A stretch of DNA of 64,000 nt, from the NCBI GenBank assembly GCA_964399545.1, contig CAYNRG010000004.1, positions 1-64,000 of the forward strand, written 5' to 3'. The notes under the pieces were generated by a model, which worked only from the letters and a program-made list of their open reading frames with translations, was not told the DNA's origin and made no database searches. Both the position numbers and the translations under genes were made by a program. Each line of letters begins with the position of its first letter. Within the stretch, counting starts at the first letter, position 1. This document shows positions 34,646-42,489 of this stretch, in pieces. Source of the DNA: CAYNRG01 sp964399545. GTDB lineage: Bacteria > Bacillota_I > Bacilli_A > Erysipelotrichales > Erysipelotrichaceae.

Positions 34646-35389
34646 ATGAAAATTCAATCTGTTCAGAATGAACGAGTAAAGCAATGGACAAAATTGCATT
34701 CGAAAAAAGGAAGAGAGGCCATGCAGCAATTCCTTATTGAAGGGGAGCACTTAATTCAAGAGGCTTTAAAAGATGAGAGTGTAGAACTAATTTTGGTGGA
34801 AGAAGGAAATAGAAACCCTTTTGATGGGGTTGATTGTATAGAGTGTAGTGCTAGTGTTATGAAAAAGCTTAGTCAGAATATTTCAGGGTGCAAGTTAATG
34901 GCAGTTTGCTTAATGAAAAAAAAGACAATAAAAAAAAGGAATCGCTTAATTTTGCTAGATAATATCCAAGACCCGGGAAATATGGGGACAATGATTCGAA
35001 CTGCTCATGCCTTTGGGTTTGATGGTGTTTACTGCTCAAAAGATTGCGTGGATTTATATAATGAAAAAACTATTCGCTCAACCCAAGGAGCTTTATTTTT
35101 AATTCCGGTCATTAGAAGGGACTTAAATTTTTTAGTTGAAGAATTGAAAAAGGAAGAGGTTTGTGTCATCGGAACAGCGTTGAATCACGCTACTCCACTT
35201 TCTTCTTGTGATAAGTTATTAAAAATGGCTTTTATTTTTGGAAATGAAGGGCAAGGAGTGTCAAAGGAATTGTTGGAGAAAACCGATAAGAATATCAAAA
35301 TTGAAATGCAAGGGTTTGATTCTTTGAATGTTGCCGTTGCGGCAGGTATTTGTATGCATTCTTTTCGTAAGGTTGAAATAGAAACTTAA
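34646..35389 (+). CDS. TrmH-family RNA methyltransferase, second of the pair
   Basis: The 247-residue enzyme is a normal SpoU family member: N-terminal substrate-binding domain (residues ~1-85), then LDNIQDPGNMGTMIRTAHAF, FGNEGQGVSKELL and SLNVAVAAGICMHSF. All three motifs are canonical here, unlike the neighbour. It starts two bases after the previous stop, so both are made from one message. Targets could be 23S rRNA (as RlmB/AviRb-like) or tRNA. A terminator follows. Confidence 0.9.
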   Translation: MKIQSVQNERVKQWTKLHSKKGREAMQQFLIEGEHLIQEALKDESVELILVEEGNRNPFDGVDCIECSASVMKKLSQNISGCKLMAVCLMKKKTIKKRNRLILLDNIQDPGNMGTMIRTAHAFGFDGVYCSKDCVDLYNEKTIRSTQGALFLIPVIRRDLNFLVEELKKEEVCVIGTALNHATPLSSCDKLLKMAFIFGNEGQGVSKELLEKTDKNIKIEMQGFDSLNVAVAAGICMHSFRKVEIET

Positions 35390-35418
35390 GGAGTTATTTG
35401 TAACTTTCAAATAGAATA

Positions 35419-35462
35419 AAAAAGACTGAGGAGAGGAATAGTATCTCTTCAGTCTTTTCTTT
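35419..35462. terminator. Bidirectional terminator between trmH and adhE
   Basis: AAAAGACTGAGGAGA pairs with TCTCTTCAGTCTTTT around a short loop, with one mismatch, and serves the converging genes. Confidence 0.85.
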
Positions 35463-35463
35463 A

Positions 35464-38127
35464 TTAAAATCCTTTGTAAGCTTTAAGTAAGATTTCTTTT
35501 AGTTCTTCTAACATAGGTAAGCGAGGGTTAGAAGGAGAGCATTGATCTTCATAAGCAAGGAATGCAACCTTATCTAAATTTTCTTCAAATACTTTTTTAT
35601 CAATTCCTTGATCTTTGAAAGACATTTGAATTCCACAATCTTTTGCAAGGTTTCCACAAGCTTTTGCATAAGCATCAACACCTTCTGGAGTTGTTTTAAA
35701 TTTCAATCCAAGAAGTCGAGCGATTTCCGCATACTTTTCATCAGCTTTGTAGTAATTATACTTCGGCCAAACTCCAGGCTTTGCAGGTTTTGTACCATTG
35801 TATCGAATAACATGAGGCATTAAAATTGCATTAGCACGACCATGTGGTACATGATATTCTCCACCAATCTTATGAGCTAGTGAATGGTTAATTCCAAGGA
35901 AAGCATTTGCAAAAGCCATACCTGCAAGGGTTCCAGCATTATGCATTTTCTCTCTAGCTTCAGGATCATTTTTACCATTGGCAACAGCACGTGGTAAATA
36001 TTCAAAGACCATTTTTATTGCTTGAAGTGCTAATCCATCTGTGTAGTCGTTAGCAAGAGTAGATACATAAGCTTCTGTTGCATGAGTTAAAACATCTAGT
36101 CCCGTATCAGCAGTAATTGAAGCAGGCATGCTCATAGTTAAGGCAGGGTCAATAATTGCAACAGTTGGTGTTAATGAATAATCTGCAAGAGGATATTTTT
36201 TTCCTTCATCACGATCGGTGATGACCGCAAATGGAGTAACTTCTGATCCTGTTCCAGATGTTGTTGGGATACAAACCATTTTTGATTTTTTCCCAAGTTC
36301 TGGGTAACGGAAGGCACGTTTGCGAATATCCATGAATTTTTGTTTTAGGTCATCGAAGTTTACATCTGGATGTTCATAGAATAACCACATTCCTTTTGCC
36401 GCATCCATTGGAGATCCTCCTCCTAAAGCAATGATTGTATCAGGTTTGAAGGCTTCCATTAATTGCCAACCACGTTTTACAGTTTGGATACTTGGATCTG
36501 GTTCTACATCGCAGAAGAGTTGAACTTGGACTTTGTTTCTTCGTGCTTCAAGTTGATCTGTAATACGACGAACATATCCTAAATCAACCATTGAGCGGTC
36601 AGTAACAATGAATACCTTTTCAACATCATGCATAGATTTCAAGTATTCAATTGAATCTCTTTCAAAGTAAATTTTTGATGGAATTTTGAACCATTGCATA
36701 TTATTTCTCCTTTTACCAATTTTCTTGATGTTTAATAAATTGATGGCACTAACATTATCAGAGACAGAGTTGTGACCATAAGAGCCACAGCCTAGAGTGA
36801 GTGATGGAATAAAGGCATTATAAACATTTCCAATTCCACCAAAGGTACTTGGAGAATTCCAGATGATTCGGCAAGCTTTAATGCGTTCACCAAAAGCTTT
36901 TGCAACAGCATCATTGGAAGTGTGGATGGCCGCACTATGACCAATACCATGGAACATAACCATCGCTTCAGATTTTGCTAATCCATCTTCGATAGACTCT
37001 GCTTTTAAGAAGGCTAGTACTGGAGATAATTTTTCACGAGTCAATGGTTCTTTTTCTCCAACTTCCTTACATTCAGCTGCAAGAATGCTTGTTGTAGCAG
37101 GAACTGTAAACCCTGCTTGTTCAGCAATCCAAGAAGCAGAACGACCTACAACTGCAGGATTTAGTTTGGCTCCAGCACAATTTTTTGAAGTGGCAGAAAC
37201 ACCAAACATGTATTCTTCTAAGAGTGTTTTCTCTTTTTTACTAATAAAGTGAACATGGTATTCTTTAAAGAGATCGATGGTATCTTGATAAACTTCTTTG
37301 TCGATAATAACTGCTTGCTCTGAGGCACAGATCATTCCATTATCGAAAGCTTTAGATAGACAGATGTCATTTACAGCTTGGCGAAGGTTTGCAGTAGTTT
37401 CAATGTATGCAGGAACATTTCCAGCTCCAACACCTAGTGCAGGTTTTCCACAAGAGTAAGCAGCACGAACCATTGCATTACCACCTGTTGCTAGGATTGT
37501 AGCAACTCCTGAATGGTTCATTAAAGCATTAGTAGCCTCAAGGCTAGGCGCTTCAATCCACTGAATGCAGTCTTTAGGTGCACCTGCAGCAAGTGCAGTT
37601 TCATAAATTACTTTAGCAGTTTCACTAGAGCATTGTTGAGCATTAGGGTGAAATGCAAAGATAATAGGGTTTCTTGTTTTTAAGCTAATTAGAGCTTTAA
37701 AGATGGTAGTAGAGGTTGGATTGGTTACTGGAGTAATTCCGGCAACGACACCAACTGGCTCAGCAATTTGTGTAATTCCTTGAACTTCATCTTCAGCGAT
37801 AATCCCAACTGTTTTTAAATGACGCATATGGTTTACCACATACTCACAAGCGAATAAGTTTTTTGTTGCTTTATCTTCAAATACACCGCGTCCTGTTTCG
37901 TCAACGGCAAGTTTTGCTAGTTCTCCATGTTTGTCTAAAGCAGCGACAGAACACTTTGCGACAATATAATCGATTTGTTCTTGATTTAAGTCAGCATACT
38001 TGTCTAAAGCAATTAGTGCGTTTTTGACTTTTTTATCAACTTCAGAAACCTTAACCGGGGTAGATTCTGTAGCTGGTGAAACTTTTTTAATACTTTTTTT
38101 TGTTGTAGTTGTTTTCTTTGTAGCCAT
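35464..38127 (-). CDS. adhE: Bifunctional acetaldehyde-CoA / alcohol dehydrogenase
   Basis: The 887-residue fusion converts acetyl-CoA to ethanol in two NADH steps and helps recycle NADH in fermentation. Residues ~40-460 are the aldehyde dehydrogenase with catalytic Cys in GMICASEQA; residues ~480-880 are the iron alcohol dehydrogenase with GGGSPMDAAK and the Fe-binding INHSLAHKIGGEYHVPHG. A Lys/Thr-rich N-terminal tail of ~30 residues (KKTTTTKKSIKK) is unusual and of unknown purpose. The start follows GGAGGG; an upstream Met overlaps a Rex-like site. Expression is probably redox-controlled. Confidence 0.96.
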   Translation of the reverse strand: MATKKTTTTKKSIKKVSPATESTPVKVSEVDKKVKNALIALDKYADLNQEQIDYIVAKCSVAALDKHGELAKLAVDETGRGVFEDKATKNLFACEYVVNHMRHLKTVGIIAEDEVQGITQIAEPVGVVAGITPVTNPTSTTIFKALISLKTRNPIIFAFHPNAQQCSSETAKVIYETALAAGAPKDCIQWIEAPSLEATNALMNHSGVATILATGGNAMVRAAYSCGKPALGVGAGNVPAYIETTANLRQAVNDICLSKAFDNGMICASEQAVIIDKEVYQDTIDLFKEYHVHFISKKEKTLLEEYMFGVSATSKNCAGAKLNPAVVGRSASWIAEQAGFTVPATTSILAAECKEVGEKEPLTREKLSPVLAFLKAESIEDGLAKSEAMVMFHGIGHSAAIHTSNDAVAKAFGERIKACRIIWNSPSTFGGIGNVYNAFIPSLTLGCGSYGHNSVSDNVSAINLLNIKKIGKRRNNMQWFKIPSKIYFERDSIEYLKSMHDVEKVFIVTDRSMVDLGYVRRITDQLEARRNKVQVQLFCDVEPDPSIQTVKRGWQLMEAFKPDTIIALGGGSPMDAAKGMWLFYEHPDVNFDDLKQKFMDIRKRAFRYPELGKKSKMVCIPTTSGTGSEVTPFAVITDRDEGKKYPLADYSLTPTVAIIDPALTMSMPASITADTGLDVLTHATEAYVSTLANDYTDGLALQAIKMVFEYLPRAVANGKNDPEAREKMHNAGTLAGMAFANAFLGINHSLAHKIGGEYHVPHGRANAILMPHVIRYNGTKPAKPGVWPKYNYYKADEKYAEIARLLGLKFKTTPEGVDAYAKACGNLAKDCGIQMSFKDQGIDKKVFEENLDKVAFLAYEDQCSPSNPRLPMLEELKEILLKAYKGF

Positions 38128-38141
38128 AAGCCCTCCTTCAG

Positions 38142-38159
38142 TTGTGAAAGTTTTCACTT
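38142..38159. promoter_or_regulatory. Rex-like operator upstream of adhE
   Basis: TTGTGAAAGTTTTCACTT matches the redox repressor consensus TTGTGAAATATTTCACAA except in the centre and last two bases, and lies 15-32 bases before the adhE ATG. Binding would block transcription until NADH rises. Confidence 0.6.
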
Positions 38160-38458
38160 CTTATATTCTCAAGTATATCACCATAAAAAGAACCTTGCAA
38201 TAGGAATGGTTAAAAAAATCACATGTTATCGCTTTCATTTTCTTGGAGTGTTTTTGTTACCGGTTTCAGTGTCTGTTAGTAGCATGATTTGCATAATTAA
38301 AAAGAGCTAATTAATCCAAATTAGATAGTAGTTCTTGTGAAATGAAATAAGAAAGTCGTGTTGTTTTAAGAGATAGGAAAAGATAGACTTTTCTTTTTTA
38401 AAAATTTGAAATTTAATATGGATATAGTATAATGGTGAGAAAAGAAAGAGGTAGAAAA

Positions 38459-40153
38459 ATGAAATTTAATGAATTTAAATATGAACGCCCCAATTTTGAA
38501 AAATTCAGTCAAGAAGTAACAGAGTTATTGAATCAATTAGAAAAAGAGGAATCACCAGAAAAATTTTTAGAGCTATTTAATCAAATCAATATAATGAGAA
38601 AACATATTAGCACAATGGAGAGCATAAGCAATGTTCGCCATACGATTGATACTAGTGATGAATTTTATGATAAAGAAAATCAATATTGGGATCAACAAGG
38701 ACCATTGTATCAAGTGTTTGAACAACGCCTTGCGAAGATTACTTTAGCCAAGCCTTATCGTGAGGAATTATTGAAAGAGATACCAATGACTTATTTTCAA
38801 TTAGCTGAGCAAGATTTAAAATCCTTCGATGAAAAAATTATTCCACTTTTACAAGAAGAAAATCAATTGACTTCTAGCTATGCGAAACTAAAAGCAAGTT
38901 GCAAGATTGATTTTGATGGAAAAGAATTAAACCTTTCACAGATTGAAGCAGAAAGTGAAAATTTAGATCGTGAACATAGGAAAAGAGCAGTAGAAGCTCG
39001 TGTGAAATGGCTTGGAGAAAAAGAATCAGAGTTTGATGAGATTTATCATAAACTGGTTCAAGTTCGTCAAAAAATTGCGGAAGAGTTGGGATTTGAAAAT
39101 TTTATTGAATTAGGATATTACAGGATGAATCGCTTAGATTATAATGAAGAAATGGTTGCAACCTACCGCAAACAAGTGTTGGAACAATTAGTTCCTCTTG
39201 CACAAAAGCTATATGATAAGCAAGCAGGCCGCTTAGGTGAAAATCACTTAGCGTATTATGATTTGCCAATTCAATTTTTAGATGGAAATCCAACACCAAA
39301 AGGTGGAGAAGCGGAATTAGTAGAAGCGGCAAAGCAAATGTATCATGAGATGAGTCCAGAGACTAAAGAATTTATTGATGTGATGATTAATCAAGAACTT
39401 TGGGATCTAACTAGTAAATCGAATAAAGCAGGTGGAGGGTATTGTACACTGATTGCTGATCATAAAGTTCCGTTTATTTTTTCAAATTTTAATGGAACTA
39501 GTGGGGATGTAGATGTATTAACTCATGAAGCAGGACATGCGTTTCAGGTTTATAGCTCAAGAAATATTGAGGTTCCAGAATGTTTGTGGCCTACTTTAGA
39601 GTCATGTGAAATCCATTCTATGAGTATGGAGTTCTTCGCATGGCCATGGATGGATAAATTCTTCAAAGAAGATACAAAAAAGTATTATTACACTCATTTG
39701 GCAAGTGCGATTCAATTTATTCCCTATGGAATTTTAGTGGATCATTATCAACATGAGGTTTACGCAAACCCAACATGGACAACTGGGCAAAGAAAAGAAT
39801 GTTGGAGGAGATTAGAGAAGCAATATACTCCTTGGAAGGATTATACAGGGTATGCTTCTTTAGAAGGAGGAAGTTTTTGGCATAAACAATCTCACATCTT
39901 TGCCAGTCCTTTCTACTATATTGATTACACACTAGCTCAAGTATGTGCTTTACAATTTTGGACACGCCTTCAAAAACAAGATCCAAAAGCATGGGCTGAT
40001 TATTTAGAACTTTGCAAGATGGGTGGAACAAAATCGTTTGTACAACTTGTTGAAACAGCTGGATTAATCTCTCCTTTTAAAGAAGGATGTTTAAATCAAG
40101 TTGCGAAAACAGTGGACGAGTATTTAAGCAGTATCGATGATAGCCAGTTATAG
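38459..40153 (+). CDS. pepF: M3-family oligoendopeptidase
   Basis: The 564-residue cytoplasmic zinc peptidase of the PepF/M3B group cuts oligopeptides. The active site is LTHEAGHAFQVYS, giving the HExxH-type zinc ligands and catalytic Glu, with a third ligand in ESCEIHSMSMEF. Length is typical. The start at 38459 follows AGAGGT; an in-frame Met at 38432 lies inside the leader. It is single, with its own terminator. Confidence 0.92.
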   Translation: MKFNEFKYERPNFEKFSQEVTELLNQLEKEESPEKFLELFNQINIMRKHISTMESISNVRHTIDTSDEFYDKENQYWDQQGPLYQVFEQRLAKITLAKPYREELLKEIPMTYFQLAEQDLKSFDEKIIPLLQEENQLTSSYAKLKASCKIDFDGKELNLSQIEAESENLDREHRKRAVEARVKWLGEKESEFDEIYHKLVQVRQKIAEELGFENFIELGYYRMNRLDYNEEMVATYRKQVLEQLVPLAQKLYDKQAGRLGENHLAYYDLPIQFLDGNPTPKGGEAELVEAAKQMYHEMSPETKEFIDVMINQELWDLTSKSNKAGGGYCTLIADHKVPFIFSNFNGTSGDVDVLTHEAGHAFQVYSSRNIEVPECLWPTLESCEIHSMSMEFFAWPWMDKFFKEDTKKYYYTHLASAIQFIPYGILVDHYQHEVYANPTWTTGQRKECWRRLEKQYTPWKDYTGYASLEGGSFWHKQSHIFASPFYYIDYTLAQVCALQFWTRLQKQDPKAWADYLELCKMGGTKSFVQLVETAGLISPFKEGCLNQVAKTVDEYLSSIDDSQL

Positions 40154-40243
40154 AAAGAACGAAGATAACTTTGGTATCTAAATCAGGAGTCATAGTATAT
40201 TTCATAAATACGTGAAAAGAGTGGAATACTTACTTATTTTCAA

Positions 40244-40271
40244 AAAAGAAGCTTAAGGATAGGCTTCTTTT
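40244..40271 (+). terminator. Terminator after pepF
   Basis: AAAAGAAGC pairs with GGCTTCTTTT around a short loop, followed by C and T residues. Confidence 0.7.
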
Positions 40272-40344
40272 CGTTTATTATTGAATCTCCTTTGAATTTA
40301 CTTTATACTTTAGATAGAATTTTAATAATCAGTGGAGGTGTTTT

Positions 40345-41004
40345 ATGCAAGCGATTATGGAAACAATATTTGATATCGCTTATTTAACGACGGTAGTCAC
40401 CTTAGGAATCTTAATGATTAAGAATGCAAAGGGAAATAAGCAATATAGGTTATTTGGGGTTATGGCGGTAGTGTTAGGATTTGGAGATGCTTTTCATTTA
40501 GTGCCACGTATGGTAGCTTTATGTACAACAGGTCTTGAGAACTATACTGTGCCTTTGGGTATTGGTAAGTTTATCACTTCAATAACAATGACTATATTCT
40601 ATGTAATGTTGTATTATGTGTGGAAACTTAGATATAATGTTCAAGGAAGAAAGTCATTAACGATTACTATTTATGTTTTGGCGGCATTAAGAATTATTTT
40701 GTGTTTATTTCCACAGAACGAATGGCTAAGTGCTAGTCCACCAATATCGTGGGGAATATATAGGAATATTCCATTCTTGATTCAAGGGTTGATAATTATT
40801 GTCCTGTTTTATAAAAGTGCTAAGGAGCATAAAGATGAATCATTTAAGTATATGTGGTTAACAATTGTATTAAGCTTTGGCTTCTATCTTCCGGTAGTCT
40901 TATGGGCAAGTGTTAACCCATTAATTGGAATGCTGATGATGCCTAAAACTATGGCTTATGTATGGACTGTATGGATAGGGTATAGAGATATGAAAAAGAT
41001 ATAA
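40345..41004 (+). CDS. Multi-pass membrane protein, unknown function
   Basis: The 219-residue protein has about seven hydrophobic spans, beginning AYLTTVVTLGILMI and ending near GMLMMPKTMAYVWTVWI. Between spans 2 and 3 is GFGDAFHLVPR, with Asp, His and Arg inside or next to the membrane, an unusual polar patch. No transporter signature is recognised. GGAGGTG precedes ATG. It is monocistronic, ending in a perfect terminator. A receptor- or enzyme-like role is possible but not shown. Confidence 0.7.
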   Translation: MQAIMETIFDIAYLTTVVTLGILMIKNAKGNKQYRLFGVMAVVLGFGDAFHLVPRMVALCTTGLENYTVPLGIGKFITSITMTIFYVMLYYVWKLRYNVQGRKSLTITIYVLAALRIILCLFPQNEWLSASPPISWGIYRNIPFLIQGLIIIVLFYKSAKEHKDESFKYMWLTIVLSFGFYLPVVLWASVNPLIGMLMMPKTMAYVWTVWIGYRDMKKI

Positions 41005-41031
41005 TCTTGTTAATGGATTATATCTTTTTTT
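40993..41031 (+). terminator. Terminator after the 219-aa membrane protein
   Basis: AAAAAGATATAATC pairs perfectly with GATTATATCTTTTT over 14 bases, then more T residues; the stop codon is in the stem. Confidence 0.85.
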
Positions 41032-41213
41032 CAGCCTCACTTAACTAGCAATATCTTAAATATTGAGAGAGTATACCCCAATGATTGAAGGGACTTGGAA
41101 TTTTACCTCAGATAACTACCAAATGTAACTATGCACAATGGTACAATGCAATCTTTTATCAAGATGAGATTGCAGAAGGTGAAAAGTAGGAACTCTTAGC
41201 GGATGTAGCTTTT

Positions 41214-41486
41214 TTAATAGCGTATTTTAAAGTTTTTCTCCGTTTCAATGATTGAAATTTCCTTGACTTGATAATCATCAACATGGATAAATTGGTTTCC
41301 TTTGGAGATGGTAGATAAAACAGATAAAACATCCTCTTTCTTTCCTTGAAGCTCAATTTCAACACACCCATTCTCTAGATTACGAACCCATCCAGTGCAA
41401 GAATTAGATGTTGCCGAAGAGAAAGTGAAGGCACGAAAACCAACACCTTGAACACGGCCATTTACTAGAATATAGAAGCGAATCAT
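41214..41486 (-). CDS. acyP: Acylphosphatase
   Basis: The 90-residue enzyme hydrolyses acyl phosphates such as 1,3-bisphosphoglycerate or acetyl phosphate. The signature GRVQGVGFRAFTF with catalytic Arg and GWVRNLENGCVEIELQG with catalytic Asn is intact. It is a single gene on the minus strand, with a start behind GGAGGGC. The 180 bases between its 3' end and 41031 hold nothing clear; a few open codons there (ending DEIAEGEK) might be a decayed gene. Confidence 0.93.
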   Translation of the reverse strand: MIRFYILVNGRVQGVGFRAFTFSSATSNSCTGWVRNLENGCVEIELQGKKEDVLSVLSTISKGNQFIHVDDYQVKEISIIETEKNFKIRY

Positions 41487-41609
41487 GGGAGCCCTCCTTT
41501 AATAGAATAAGTATAACATGAGGGTTAAGAAACAACAAAAAAATCATATTTTTTTTGTGTAAAAAATAAAGAAATATGTTAGAATGTAATAAATTAGGAG
41601 GCTAGGGAA

Positions 41610-42428
41610 ATGCCAGAGATTAAATTAGGGATTGTGATTTTACTTGTTGTCGCAGGATTGGGAGCAGGAGTAGTAACAGGATTAGCAGGAGCATCCGCAG
41701 CGACGATCGTGACTCCATTATTGGTGACATTTAGTCCGATTGCAGCGTATACTGCTATTGCTATAAGTTTGATTACCGATGTGTTCGCATCATTCTTTTC
41801 TTTTTTGACTTATAAAAAAGAAGGGAATATTAATATGAAAGATGGAGTGATTCTAACGATTACTGCGTGTATTGGGGCAATTATTGGAAGCTATGTCTCA
41901 ACTTATATGAATAGTGAAGCTTTGGGGAGTTTAGGAGGATTAATGACTTTTATACTAGGACTTAATTTCTTAAGAAAAGGGATGAAGCTTCACAAAAATC
42001 CACAGTTAAATAAAGATGAAATAGAAAAACCTAAAACAGAGGCTAAACTTGATCCAAGAGTTTTTTCGGCTATTCTAGGATTGATTTTAGGAGTTGTCTG
42101 TGGGGTTGTTGGAGCAGGTGGAGGATTAATGATTCTTTACGTTCTGACAGGAGTGTTAGGGTATAATACAAAAACAGCCATTGGAACTTCGGTTTTAATT
42201 ATGACTTTCACAGCATTAACAGGAGGAGTATCACATTTACTTCATATGGAACTAAATCAATGGATTTTTATTGCTATGGTAATTACAAGTGTATCTGCAG
42301 TTATTGGAGCAAAAGCAGCTGCTAAGTTTGCTAATAGAACATCTGAATCAATTTTGTTAACTATTGTTGGTTCTACTTTTACAGTAATTAGTATTTTAAT
42401 GGTTTTACAAAAGGTTCGTGGGTTATAA
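41610..42428 (+). CDS. TauE/SafE-family (TSUP) membrane exporter
   Basis: The 272-residue protein has about eight spans in two similar halves. Opening GLGAGVVTGLAGASAATIVTPLLV and middle GVVCGVVGAGGGLMIL are the two glycine-rich hallmarks of the TSUP family, which moves sulfite, sulfonates or other small organic anions. Substrate is unknown. GGAGGC precedes ATG. A weak terminator separates it from the Ca2+-type ATPase gene. Confidence 0.88.
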   Translation: MPEIKLGIVILLVVAGLGAGVVTGLAGASAATIVTPLLVTFSPIAAYTAIAISLITDVFASFFSFLTYKKEGNINMKDGVILTITACIGAIIGSYVSTYMNSEALGSLGGLMTFILGLNFLRKGMKLHKNPQLNKDEIEKPKTEAKLDPRVFSAILGLILGVVCGVVGAGGGLMILYVLTGVLGYNTKTAIGTSVLIMTFTALTGGVSHLLHMELNQWIFIAMVITSVSAVIGAKAAAKFANRTSESILLTIVGSTFTVISILMVLQKVRGL

Positions 42429-42439
42429 GAAAAAGGAAT

Positions 42440-42475
42440 AGTCCTATCTCTAAATGTTGGGATAGGATTTTATTA
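42440..42475 (+). terminator. Terminator after the TSUP gene
   Basis: TCCTATC pairs with GATAGGA around a 12-base loop, then TTTTATT. The next gene starts 15 bases later, so read-through is possible. Confidence 0.6.
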
Positions 42476-42489
42476 AGGAGGATCATTCA

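Noticed and set aside
41040..41205. Possible decayed gene before acyP
   Set aside because: A few open codons ending in DEIAEGEK can be read, but there is no start, no homology that I recognise, and stops in each frame.
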